The notes beneath the pieces were generated by a model, which saw nothing but the letters and a program-made list of their open reading frames with translations, was not told where the DNA came from and made no database searches. A stretch of DNA of 24,527 bases, from NCBI GenBank assembly GCA_036395835.1, contig DASWCW010000145.1, forward strand, positions 1 to 24,527, written 5' to 3'. Positions 15,433 through 22,723 of this stretch are shown here, piece by piece. The position numbers were made by a program, and so were the translations under genes. This DNA is from AP-16 sp036395835. GTDB taxonomy: Bacteria > Pseudomonadota > Alphaproteobacteria > Rhizobiales > Xanthobacteraceae. Numbering within the stretch: position 1 is the first letter of the stretch; every line of letters starts with the position of its first letter.

Positions 15433-16344
15433 ATGGGCTCTTATCGCATTGAGGCGGTGTTCTTGCTGCTCCGTCGTCCATCGGCGTTCCTGTGCGCTGG
15501 CGCGCTCCTCGTCGCGCTCTTCGGAACTGCGGGCACGCGGGCCCAGCCGCTCGCGCTCAAGCCCGACAGCCCGCAGATTGCCGCCGGCGTTCCGGGGTTC
15601 TGGGATCCGCGCCGGCGGCCGGAGCGGCCGGATCTGTCGCACATTTCGGCGATCCGGTTTCTCACCGAGGTCGATTTCCCCCCGTTCGATTTCGCCGGCA
15701 GCGACGGCAACCCGGCCGGCTTCAACATCGACCTGGCGCGGCTGATCTGCGAGGACTTGAAAGTGACCTGCACGATTCAGATGCGCCGCTTCGACACGTT
15801 GCTTGCCGCGCTCGGCGAGAACCGCGGCGACGCCCTGATCGCCTCGCTGGCGCCGACGCCGGCGCTGCGCCAAAGGATCGATTTCACCGATCCGTATTAC
15901 CGCTCGCCGGCGCGCTTCGTCGCGCTGCGGGACGCGGGGCCCGCCGCGGTGGCGCCGGAGCGGCTCGAGGGCAAGAAGATCGCGGTGGTTTCCGGAACGG
16001 CGCACGAAGCCTATGTCAAAACCTTCTTCACCGAGGCGGAGGCGCGCGCCTATCCCAATGCCGATGCGGCTCGCGAGGCGCTGCGTCGGCGCGAGGTCGA
16101 CCTGTTGTTCGGCGACGGCATCGGGTTGGCGTTCTGGCTCAACGGCACGGACTCGGCGAACTGCTGCAAGTTCGTCGGCGGGCCGTTCACGGAAAGCCGC
16201 TATTTCGGCGAAGGGGTCGGCATCGCGGTGAAGCGCGGCAACGACACCTTGCGCCTGGCGCTCAACTGGGCGCTGTTCCGGCTGTGGGAGCAGGGCCGCT
16301 TCACCGACCTGTGGCTGCGTTACTTCCCGATCAGCCCGTTCTGA
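15433..16344 (+). CDS. Periplasmic amino-acid-type solute-binding protein (family 3)
   Basis: 303 residues from the ATG at 15433, which follows the SCO1 stop by 35 bp. A signal peptide spans about 13-37 (RRPSAFLCAGALLVALFG, cleavage near GTRA). The mature part has the family 3 solute-binding layout: IRFLTEVDFPPFDF and GNPAGFNIDLARLICE at the ligand-binding start, DALIASLAPTPALRQRIDFTDPYY in the middle, KKIAVVSGTAHEAYVKTFF after the hinge and VGIAVKRGNDTLRLALNWAL near the end. No permease or ATPase gene is adjacent, so it either serves a transporter elsewhere or acts as a sensor-like binding protein. Ligand is probably a polar amino acid or similar small molecule; not determinable from sequence. 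Confidence 0.9.
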   Translation: MGSYRIEAVFLLLRRPSAFLCAGALLVALFGTAGTRAQPLALKPDSPQIAAGVPGFWDPRRRPERPDLSHISAIRFLTEVDFPPFDFAGSDGNPAGFNIDLARLICEDLKVTCTIQMRRFDTLLAALGENRGDALIASLAPTPALRQRIDFTDPYYRSPARFVALRDAGPAAVAPERLEGKKIAVVSGTAHEAYVKTFFTEAEARAYPNADAAREALRRREVDLLFGDGIGLAFWLNGTDSANCCKFVGGPFTESRYFGEGVGIAVKRGNDTLRLALNWALFRLWEQGRFTDLWLRYFPISPF

Positions 16345-16448
16345 GAACGAACACGAACGCACCCGAACGACGGAAAAGACCAACCACGGAGACGCGCGCC
16401 AAGGTGCTTCTCTGTCCGTCACCCGGCCGTTCCCTCGTTGGAGCAACG

Positions 16449-18089
16449 ATGTCGCAAGCCGAAACCCAAGCGCCGAGTTTGCGGGAAGTTGCCGAGCGTT
16501 CCTCCGCCTGGCCGTTCGAGGAAGCGCGGAAGATCGTCGCCCGGCTTAAGCGGCATCCCAAGGACACGGTCGTGTTCGAGACCGGCTATGGCCCTTCCGG
16601 CCTGCCGCACATCGGCACGTTCGGCGAAGTGGCGCGCACGAGCATGGTCCGGCACGCGTTCCGGGTGCTCACCGGGGATGCCGTGAAGGCCCGCCTGATC
16701 GCCTTCTCCGACGACATGGACGGTCTGCGCAAAGTGCCGGACAACGTGCCGAACCGCGACATGCTGGAAACCCACCTCGGCAAGCCGCTCACCCGCATCC
16801 CCGATCCGTTCGGCACGCATCCGAGCTTCGGCGAGCACAACAATGCGCGCCTGCGCGTTTTTCTCGATCAATTCGGCTTCGACTACGAATTTTTTTCGGC
16901 GACGGAATGCTATGCGTCCGGCCGCTTCGATGCGACGCTGCTACGCGTGCTCGAACGCTACGACGAGGTGATGGCCATCATGCTGCCGTCGTTGCGCGAG
17001 GAGCGCGCGCAGACCTATTCGCCGTTCCTGCCCATCTGCCCTCGCACCGGCGTGGTGCTGCAGGTGCCGGTGCTCGCCCATGATTCCGCGCGCGGCACCA
17101 TCACGTACGAGGATCCCGAAACCAAAGAGGCGGTGATGACGCCCGTCACCGGCGGGCGCTGCAAGCTGCAATGGAAGCCCGACTGGGCCATGCGCTGGGT
17201 TGCGTTCGGCGTCGATTACGAGATGGCCGGCAAGGACCTGATCGACTCGGTCAAGCTCTCCGGCGAGATCTGCCGGGCGCTGGGCGCAACGCCGCCGGAA
17301 GGCTTCACCTACGAGCTCTTTCTCGACGAGCAGGGCCAAAAAATCTCGAAATCCAAGGGCAACGGCCTCACCATCGAGGAATGGCTGCGCTACGCCGGGC
17401 CCGAGAGCCTGTCGCTGTTCATGTATCGCGAGCCGAAGGCGGCCAAGCGCCTGTATTTCGACGTGATCCCGCGCCACGTCGACGAATATCACCAGCAGCT
17501 CGACGCCTATCAGCGTCAGGATCTGCGCCAGCGGCTGTCCAATCCGGCCTGGCACATCCATTCCGGCGATCCGCCGCCGCCCGAGATCCCGATTGCGTTC
17601 TCGATGCTGTTGAAGCTCGTGTCCGCCTCGAATGCCGAGGATCCGGCGACGCTGTGGGGTTTCATCGGCCGCTACTGGGTCGGGGTGACGCCGCACAGCC
17701 ACCCCAAGCTTGATGCGCTCGTGACCTACGCGATCCACTATTTCCGCGATTTCGTGCTGCCGGCAAAAAAGTTCCGCGCACCGACCGAAGTCGAGCGCAA
17801 GGCGCTGCTCGATCTGCGCGATGCGCTCTCGCAGCTTCCGGCGGATGCGAGCCCGGAGCAGATCCAGGAGGTCGTCTACGAGGTCGGGCGCCGCGAGCCG
17901 TTCCTCGACCGCACCGGCAAGATCAAGACCAAGGACGGCAAGCCGGGCGTGTCGCTCGAATGGTTCAATCTGCTCTACCAAGTGCTGTTCGGCGAGGAGA
18001 AAGGCCCGCGCTTCGGCTCGTTCGTCGCCATCTACGGGCTCGACAACACCGTGGCGCTGATCGACGGCGCGCTCGCCCGCTCGGCGTGA
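16449..18089 (+). CDS. lysK: Lysyl-tRNA synthetase, class I
   Basis: 546 residues from the ATG at 16449. This is the class I, not the common bacterial class II, enzyme: PSGLPHIGTFGE with the HIGH-type motif His54-Ile-Gly-Thr57, and KISKSKGN (Lys298 to Ser302) as the KMSKS loop. The segment AFSDDMDGLRKVP and the AGKDLIDSVKLS motif are also typical. It charges tRNA-Lys with lysine in the cytosol. The C-terminal helical anticodon-binding region is complete. The gene stands alone and is followed 30 bp later by a hairpin. Confidence 0.97.
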   Translation: MSQAETQAPSLREVAERSSAWPFEEARKIVARLKRHPKDTVVFETGYGPSGLPHIGTFGEVARTSMVRHAFRVLTGDAVKARLIAFSDDMDGLRKVPDNVPNRDMLETHLGKPLTRIPDPFGTHPSFGEHNNARLRVFLDQFGFDYEFFSATECYASGRFDATLLRVLERYDEVMAIMLPSLREERAQTYSPFLPICPRTGVVLQVPVLAHDSARGTITYEDPETKEAVMTPVTGGRCKLQWKPDWAMRWVAFGVDYEMAGKDLIDSVKLSGEICRALGATPPEGFTYELFLDEQGQKISKSKGNGLTIEEWLRYAGPESLSLFMYREPKAAKRLYFDVIPRHVDEYHQQLDAYQRQDLRQRLSNPAWHIHSGDPPPPEIPIAFSMLLKLVSASNAEDPATLWGFIGRYWVGVTPHSHPKLDALVTYAIHYFRDFVLPAKKFRAPTEVERKALLDLRDALSQLPADASPEQIQEVVYEVGRREPFLDRTGKIKTKDGKPGVSLEWFNLLYQVLFGEEKGPRFGSFVAIYGLDNTVALIDGALARSA

Positions 18090-18116
18090 CAATGCTTCCC
18101 CCGGACGCGGCGCGCT

Positions 18117-18173
18117 TCTCCCTCCCCGAAGGGGAGGGTGGCGAGGTGCGGAGCGCCGAGCCGGGTGGGGATT
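18117..18173. repeat. REP-like intergenic palindromic element
   Basis: After the hairpin the sequence runs GGTGGCGAGG, GAGCGCCGAGCC and GGGTGGGG. This matches from memory the short palindromic repeat widely scattered in Bradyrhizobium and Rhodopseudomonas genomes. It abuts the 3' end of the small minus-strand ORF. Confidence 0.55.
18120..18138 (+). terminator. Hairpin after lysK
   Basis: CCCTCCCC (18120-18127), loop GAA, GGGGAGGG (18131-18138): a perfect 8-bp GC stem 30 bp after the lysK stop. There is no clear T run, so it may work as a transcript-stabilising or weak terminator. It is also the first half of the intergenic repeat. Confidence 0.55.
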
Positions 18174-18350
18174 TCACCGCTTCGCGCGCGCGACGCGCTT
18201 GATGCGTTCGGCGCGGATCGCATCGAGGCAATCGAAATACATCATCGCGGCGGCCTCGATCGGATCGGGCTCGAGCTCGACCGCTGCCTTCTGGATCTCC
18301 ACCAGGGCCGCGGCCAGCATCGCGGCCGCAAACTCGTCATAGTCGTTCAT
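18174..18350 (-). CDS. 58-residue hypothetical protein
   Basis: ATG at 18350 with AGGGGA about 8 bases upstream; stop at 18174-18176. The product begins MNDYDEFAAAMLAAALVEI and is helical and rich in Ala and Glu, with EPDPIEAAAMMYFDCLDAI in the middle and a basic tail (RIKRVARAKR). It is soluble and may be a small DNA- or protein-binding adaptor. Its stop codon borders the REP-like element, so the last codons may derive from it. Function not recognised; coding is supported by ribosome site and composition only. Confidence 0.6.
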   Translation of the reverse strand: MNDYDEFAAAMLAAALVEIQKAAVELEPDPIEAAAMMYFDCLDAIRAERIKRVARAKR

Positions 18351-18707
18351 GGCGCATTCCCCTTTCGGTTCGCCTTGCCGTTATCAATATTTTTAGCGTG
18401 GAACAGCGGGGAGTGGTACCAAATACGGCCCTTTCCTGCGTCATTTGCCGGACTTGACCACGCAATCCATGCACGCTGCCGGAAGCGGAAAGGCCGCATG
18501 GGTGCGCGGGTTACGCCGGCGCATGACGAGTCCCAAATACTGACATCGGTGTGAGCCCGCAGCCAGTCGACGGCGGGATTTGTGGTCCGATTCCTCGTGC
18601 TTTTCCGGCATCTATCGGCGTTGCGTTCAGCGCATCCAGAGATCAGTCTTGAAATCACGATCTCGAATCCAATGGCCAACCTAACTAACGCAGACCAGCA
18701 ATGTGTT
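18351..18707. other. 357-bp intergenic region with palindromic repeat
   Basis: Lies upstream of the 58-aa gene and downstream of the hydrolase gene, both on the minus strand. It includes an AT-rich patch at 18386-18396 (CAATATTTTTA), which may be part of the small gene's promoter, and the imperfect palindrome at 18439-18528. The remaining 180 bases show no gene; open frames here are unlike proteins. Confidence 0.5.
18439..18528. repeat. 90-bp imperfect palindrome, repeat-element-like
   Basis: The left arm (18439-18471, CGTCATTTGCCGGACTTGAC onward) and the right arm (18497-18528, ending CGCCGGCGCATGACG) are inverted copies with roughly three quarters of positions matching. The outer CGTCAT / ATGACG and inner ATCCATG / CATGGGT marks fit the long palindromic repeats I recall from Bradyrhizobium relatives. 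Confidence 0.55.
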
Positions 18708-19532
18708 TTACGTTTCCACCATCTCCACCAGCGCCTGCGTCAGCGCGCCGTCAGGATCGGCGAGGCTTTCCAGGATCGTGAAATGGTTGGCGCCGTCGAC
18801 CGGCAGCAGGTGGCCGGGCAGGCCGCGCTCGACCCAGGCCTTCGCGTAATCGACCGATTGCCGGCACAACTCGGGCAACTCGGCGGTGCCGTAGGCGACG
18901 ACGAGCGGCCCGGCCATCGGCGGTAAATGCAATATGGGGCTGTTGCGGCGCGCCTCGGCGGCGCCGAGGCCGAGCTTGACGTTCAGGTAGTTGAGCCGGA
19001 TCGGCTCGAGATCGTAGAGGCCGGAGATCGCCACCCCGCCCTTGACCGCGCCGAGGCTCACCGCGCTCGCGGTCAGATGGCCGCCGGCGGAATGGCCGCC
19101 GACGCAGATGCGGGCCGGATCGGCGCCGTAGTCGCCGAGATGTTCGGCGAGCCAGGCGACCGCATGGCGGATCTCGTTGACAATCTGGTCCATGCGCGCG
19201 TCGGGCGCCAAAGTGTATTCGACGACCGCGACATTGATGCCGTGCGCCAGCGGCCCCTCGGCGAGGAAGGCGAACCCCTCCTTGTCGTTCCTCTGCCAGT
19301 AGCCGCCGTGGATGAACATCAGCGTCGGCGCGCGCTGGCTGTCGGCGAGGAACAGGTCGAGATGCTGGCGCGGCGTGTCGCCGTATTCGAGGTCGAGATG
19401 GCCGCGCCGGCTCTGCCGCACGCGCGCGCTGCGCGCGTGCCAGCCGGCGATGATCGCCTCGGCATTCGGCACCGCGGCGCGATTGTTGTAGGCACTATCG
19501 AGCTGGGCTCGATCCATTCCGCGGTAAAGCAT
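18708..19532 (-). CDS. Alpha/beta hydrolase, kynurenine-formamidase-like
   Basis: 274 residues from the ATG at 19532 (MLYRGMDRAQLDSAYNN), chosen because family similarity starts there; the frame stays open to 19637, overlapping the previous gene. The oxyanion motif HGGYWQ (75-80) is the arylformamidase signature; nucleophile Ser148 lies in GGHSAGGHL and the catalytic His250 in DGANHFTI. The acid position reads Glu218 (GTAELPELCRQS) rather than the usual Asp. It is cytosolic and likely hydrolyses an ester or N-formyl amide. It follows the isonitrile-hydratase-like gene by 73 bp on the same strand, which suggests removal of a formyl group from that enzyme's product. Confidence 0.88.
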   Translation of the reverse strand: MLYRGMDRAQLDSAYNNRAAVPNAEAIIAGWHARSARVRQSRRGHLDLEYGDTPRQHLDLFLADSQRAPTLMFIHGGYWQRNDKEGFAFLAEGPLAHGINVAVVEYTLAPDARMDQIVNEIRHAVAWLAEHLGDYGADPARICVGGHSAGGHLTASAVSLGAVKGGVAISGLYDLEPIRLNYLNVKLGLGAAEARRNSPILHLPPMAGPLVVAYGTAELPELCRQSVDYAKAWVERGLPGHLLPVDGANHFTILESLADPDGALTQALVEMVET

Positions 19533-19605
19533 CGGAAGGCTCAAACGGCACGCCGATTTGCACGCCGATTCTCGCTCGACTCGGCGGCGCTGGTAATCAT
19601 TAGCC

Positions 19606-20298
19606 TCAAGACGTCTTGGCGAGGCCGGAGGCGACAACCTCGTCGATGATCGCTTCGCGCGCCTTCCGCGTTGATGCCAGGCGCTCCTTCACGGCGTCGA
19701 GCACCGCCGGCGGCGCCGTCTCCGGCGTTCCGGCCCGGAATGGCGGCTCGGGCGCATATTCGTGCGCGAGTTGGACCGCCTGCGCCTGCGCCTCGCCAAG
19801 AAGCTCGGCCACGACCGTGAGGCCGAAATCGATGCCCGCCGTGACGCCGCCGGCCGTGAACAGATTGCCGTCGCGCACCACGCGGCCATGCGTCGGGATC
19901 GCCCCGAACTTCGCGAGAAAATCGTGCGAGGCCCAGTGTGTCGTGGCGCGGCGACCCTTCAGGAGGCCAGCGGCGCCGAGCACGAGAGAGCCGGTGCAAA
20001 CGGAACTCACATAGCGGGCGCGCGCAGCCTGGGCGCGCAGGAAGCCGAGCACCTCGGCGTCCTGAAGCAGCGCGTTGATGCCTCCGCCTCCAGGCACGCA
20101 CAGGACATCGAGCGCCGGGCATTCGGCGAAGGTCATGGTCGGGGCGAGCACGAGCCCAGTCGCCGAGGTGATCGCCGAGCGATCCTTCCAGATCAGGTGC
20201 ACCTTCGCGTCCGGGATCGAAGCGAAGACCTCGTAGGGGCCGGTCAGGTCGAGCTGCTGCACGCTCGGAAAGACGAGGATGCCGATGTGAAAGGTCAT
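19606..20298 (-). CDS. inhA: DJ-1/PfpI protein, isonitrile-hydratase-like
   Basis: 230 residues, near the 228 of Pseudomonas isonitrile hydratase. ATG at 20298 with GGAGG 5 bases upstream. Catalytic positions known for that enzyme coincide in number: Asp17 (QLDLTGP), Cys101 and Thr102 (SSVCTGS). Other family motifs: PYEVFASIPDAKVHLIWKD, LDVLCVPGGGGINAL, GRRATTHWAS and GGVTAGIDFGLT. The known reaction is hydration of R-NC to the N-substituted formamide, without metal. The gene symbol is by similarity and unrelated to mycobacterial InhA. It is transcribed divergently from a regulator with the same fold and upstream of a formamidase-like hydrolase. Other DJ-1 activities (protease, glyoxalase-like) are less likely. 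Confidence 0.85.
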   Translation of the reverse strand: MTFHIGILVFPSVQQLDLTGPYEVFASIPDAKVHLIWKDRSAITSATGLVLAPTMTFAECPALDVLCVPGGGGINALLQDAEVLGFLRAQAARARYVSSVCTGSLVLGAAGLLKGRRATTHWASHDFLAKFGAIPTHGRVVRDGNLFTAGGVTAGIDFGLTVVAELLGEAQAQAVQLAHEYAPEPPFRAGTPETAPPAVLDAVKERLASTRKAREAIIDEVVASGLAKTS

Positions 20299-20349
20299 GA
20301 GAGCCTCCAGATTGACGGCGCGATCCTAAGAGAGCAAGGTCTGGCGCAA
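20299..20349. promoter_or_regulatory. Divergent regulatory region, 51 bp
   Basis: Only 51 bases separate the start codons of the isonitrile-hydratase-like gene and the AraC-type regulator. Both promoters must overlap here or extend into the coding starts. TTGACG (20312-20317, plus strand) and TTGTCA (reverse strand, overlapping the regulator start) are -35-like; no convincing -10 is seen. Confidence 0.45.
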
Positions 20350-21345
20350 ATGACAAAGAACCCTCGTTTCGCGCCAAGCCGCCTTCGCCGGATCGAGATC
20401 CTGGCCTTCCAGGATGTCCAGCTTCTCGACGTCGCCGGCCCGCTACAGGTCTTCGCCAGTACGAATGATCTCGCTCGCGCGGCGGGTGAGCCCCGTCCTT
20501 ACGCGCTGGTCACGGTGGCCGAGCGGCCGCTCGTGACCGCCTCGGCCGGGCTTGGCCTTGCGGCGCAGGATCTTTCCGAATCCAGCGTACCCCTCGACAC
20601 GCTGATCGTCGCCGGCGGCTTCGGTGTCGATCCGGCTTGCGACAATGCCGCACTGATCCGCTGGATCACCGCGCGCGCGGCGGTGGCGCGGCGCATCGCC
20701 TCGGTTTGCAGCGGCGCCTTCCTGTTGGCGACGGCCGGCCTCCTCGATGGCCGCCGGGCCGTCACGCATTGGCAGCGATGCGCCGAATTCGCCCGCCGAT
20801 TTCCCGCAGTGCATCTCGAACCTGATCCCATCTTCGTCCGGGACGGCAATATCTGGACCTCGGCTGGCATCACGGCCGGGATCGATCTGGCGCTGGCGCT
20901 CGTCGAGGCGGATCTCGGCCGGCGGGTCGCATTAGCGGTCGCCCGCCAACTCGTCGTCTTCCTCAAACGTCCAGGCGGCCAAGCGCAATTCAGCGTGACG
21001 CTCGCCCTGCAGCACGGCGATGCCCGCTTCGAGCGCCTCCATGCCTGGATCGCCGATAATCTTCGCGGCGATCTGTCGGTCCCCTCGCTCGCCGATGCTG
21101 CCTCGATGAGCGAGCGCAGCTTCGTTCGCCATTATCGCCGGGCGACCGGCATGACGCCGGCGCGCGCCATCGAACGGATCCGAGTCGAGGCGGCTCGCCA
21201 AGTGCTCGAGCAAGACCTGCCGGTGAAGCGCGTCGCGGCGCGTTGCGGCTTCGGTTCCGAGGAAACCATGCGCCGCAGCTTCCTGCGCCTGCTCGGTGCG
21301 ACGCCGCAGGCCTATCGCGAGCGCTTCTCATCGGGGTCGAGTTAG
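20350..21345 (+). CDS. GlxA/FtrA-type AraC transcriptional regulator with DJ-1/PfpI domain
   Basis: 331 residues from the ATG at 20350; AGG lies about 10 bases upstream, so the start is moderately sure. The N-terminal DJ-1/PfpI-like domain (about 14-205) keeps Asp27 in LLDVAGP and Cys120 in SVCSGAF, and shares GRRAVTHWQ and GITAGIDLALAL with the neighbouring enzyme. The C-terminal AraC double helix-turn-helix (about 230-325) has LADAASMSERSFVRHYRRATG and VAARCGFGSEETMRRSF as its two helices regions. It probably senses the substrate or product of the divergent operon and controls it, as GlxA-type regulators do with linked amine or amide catabolism genes. Confidence 0.93.
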   Translation: MTKNPRFAPSRLRRIEILAFQDVQLLDVAGPLQVFASTNDLARAAGEPRPYALVTVAERPLVTASAGLGLAAQDLSESSVPLDTLIVAGGFGVDPACDNAALIRWITARAAVARRIASVCSGAFLLATAGLLDGRRAVTHWQRCAEFARRFPAVHLEPDPIFVRDGNIWTSAGITAGIDLALALVEADLGRRVALAVARQLVVFLKRPGGQAQFSVTLALQHGDARFERLHAWIADNLRGDLSVPSLADAASMSERSFVRHYRRATGMTPARAIERIRVEAARQVLEQDLPVKRVAARCGFGSEETMRRSFLRLLGATPQAYRERFSSGSS

Positions 21346-21554
21346 AGCGGATTTCGATTAACTGAAACGTATCCGGCGTTGGCGAGATAGTTGGCGCATC
21401 CTGCGGCGTGCAGCGGTGAAGGAAGTCGCCCGGGGCATCTCGCGGCGTCGAGATGGTCCTGGCGGCGATTTTTCGTAAGAGTGGAAGAGTGCGCCAGTCG
21501 ACCTGTCACAGCCGGCAGCCGCCGCGGGCGCGAAATGAGTGGCCCGTACTTGAA

Positions 21555-21582
21555 GGTCCCATGCGGGACCGGTAGGGTCCGC
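21555..21582 (+). promoter_or_regulatory. Overlapping alternative hairpins in the pyrD leader
   Basis: Stem 1: GGTCCC (21555-21560) with GGGACC (21565-21570), loop ATGC. Stem 2: GGGACC region (21563-21570) with GGTCCGC (21576-21582). They share bases and are mutually exclusive, 23 to 50 bases before the pyrD start. A role in control is possible but unproven. The rest of the gap from 21346 shows only an AT-rich start and no gene. Confidence 0.35.
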
Positions 21583-21604
21583 GCTCCCATCCGGAGCCTC
21601 AGGC

Positions 21605-22687
21605 GTGATCGGATTGCTCGATCGCCTCGCGCGGCCGCTGTTGCGGGCGCTCGACCCCGAGGATGCCCACGCGCTGGTGATGCACGCATTGCCGTTGGCG
21701 CCGGTGCGGCCGGCTTCCGATCCGCCGGCGCTGGCGCTAGAGGCGTTCGGGCTGGAGTTTCCCAATCCGCTGGGCGTCGCGGCGGGTCTCGACAAGGACG
21801 CCCGGGTGTTCACCGCGTTGCTGCGCCTGGGCTTCGGTTTTGCCGAGGTCGGCACGGTGACGCCGCGGCCGCAGCCCGGCAATCCGCGCCCGCGGCTGTT
21901 TCGGCTCGAAGCCGACGAGGCCGTGATCAATCGGCTCGGCTTCAACAACGAAGGTTTCGATGCGGCGCGCCGACGGCTCGCCGACCGCGGTGCCGGCATC
22001 GTCGGGGTCAATCTCGGGGCCAACCAGGACACGCAGGACCGCGCGGCCGATTATGTCGCCGGCATCGAGGCTTTTGCCGGGCTCGCGAGCTATTGCACCA
22101 TCAACGTGTCGTCCCCGAACACACCGGGCCTGCGCGACCTGCAGCAAAAATCCGCACTCGATGCGCTGCTGGCGAGGATGATGGAGGCGCGGGAGCGGAG
22201 CGCTGCCGGCCGGCGCCTGCCGGTGCTGCTCAAGATCGCTCCCGATCTGGCGCTTGCCGATCTCGATGACGTGGTCGCGGTCGCGCGCGCGCGCCGCGTG
22301 GACGGCATCATCGTCTCCAACACGAGCGTCGGCCGGCCGAAAGCCTTGCGCGACCATGCGGCGTCCGAGGCGGGCGGTCTCTCCGGCCGGCCGCTGTTTG
22401 CGCTCTCCACGCGCATGCTGGCCGAAACCTTCATGCGGGTCGATCGCGCCTTTCCGCTGATCGGGGTCGGCGGCGTCGATTCCGGGGCGGCGGCTTTGGC
22501 AAAGATCAAAGCCGGCGCCACCCTGGTCCAGCTCTATACGGCGCTGGTGTTCCGCGGGCTCGGCCTGATCGGCGATGTCAAGGATGAGCTCGCGCGATTG
22601 CTGCGGCGGGAAGGATACGAGAATGTCCGCGCCGCGGTCGGCGCCGAGGCCGCGGCCTGCACGGCCGCGCCTTGGCCGAACCCATGA
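21605..22687 (+). CDS. pyrD: Dihydroorotate dehydrogenase (quinone), class 2
   Basis: 360 residues from the GTG at 21605; GGAG at 21593-21596, 8 bases upstream, supports it. The N-terminal helices (about 1-40) are the membrane-associating extension of class 2 enzymes. FMN and orotate-binding motifs: GVAAGLDKDA, EVGTVTPRPQPGNPRPR and INRLGFNNEG. The active-site loop INVSSPNTPGLR carries the class 2 catalytic Ser170, with Asn167 nearby (Escherichia coli Ser175 and Asn172). The C-terminal GVGGVDSG and LVQLYTAL bind FMN phosphate. It oxidises dihydroorotate to orotate with quinone as acceptor, in pyrimidine synthesis, at the inner membrane. It ends 36 bp before the convergent DUF6460 gene. Confidence 0.97.
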   Translation: MIGLLDRLARPLLRALDPEDAHALVMHALPLAPVRPASDPPALALEAFGLEFPNPLGVAAGLDKDARVFTALLRLGFGFAEVGTVTPRPQPGNPRPRLFRLEADEAVINRLGFNNEGFDAARRRLADRGAGIVGVNLGANQDTQDRAADYVAGIEAFAGLASYCTINVSSPNTPGLRDLQQKSALDALLARMMEARERSAAGRRLPVLLKIAPDLALADLDDVVAVARARRVDGIIVSNTSVGRPKALRDHAASEAGGLSGRPLFALSTRMLAETFMRVDRAFPLIGVGGVDSGAAALAKIKAGATLVQLYTALVFRGLGLIGDVKDELARLLRREGYENVRAAVGAEAAACTAAPWPNP

Positions 22688-22723
22688 CTGAACTTCCGGC
22701 GTGCGGTTCGCTCGAACGGCGGC

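Noticed and set aside
15492..16448. N-terminal extension of lysK over the solute-binding protein
   Set aside because: Shadow of the upstream gene; LysRS similarity starts after the ATG at 16449.
18347..18679. 110-codon minus-strand open frame in the gap before the hydrolase
   Set aside because: Passes through the palindromic repeat, has no ribosome site and an odd composition.
19762..20349. N-terminal extension of the AraC regulator frame
   Set aside because: Runs antisense through the isonitrile-hydratase-like gene; no domain there.
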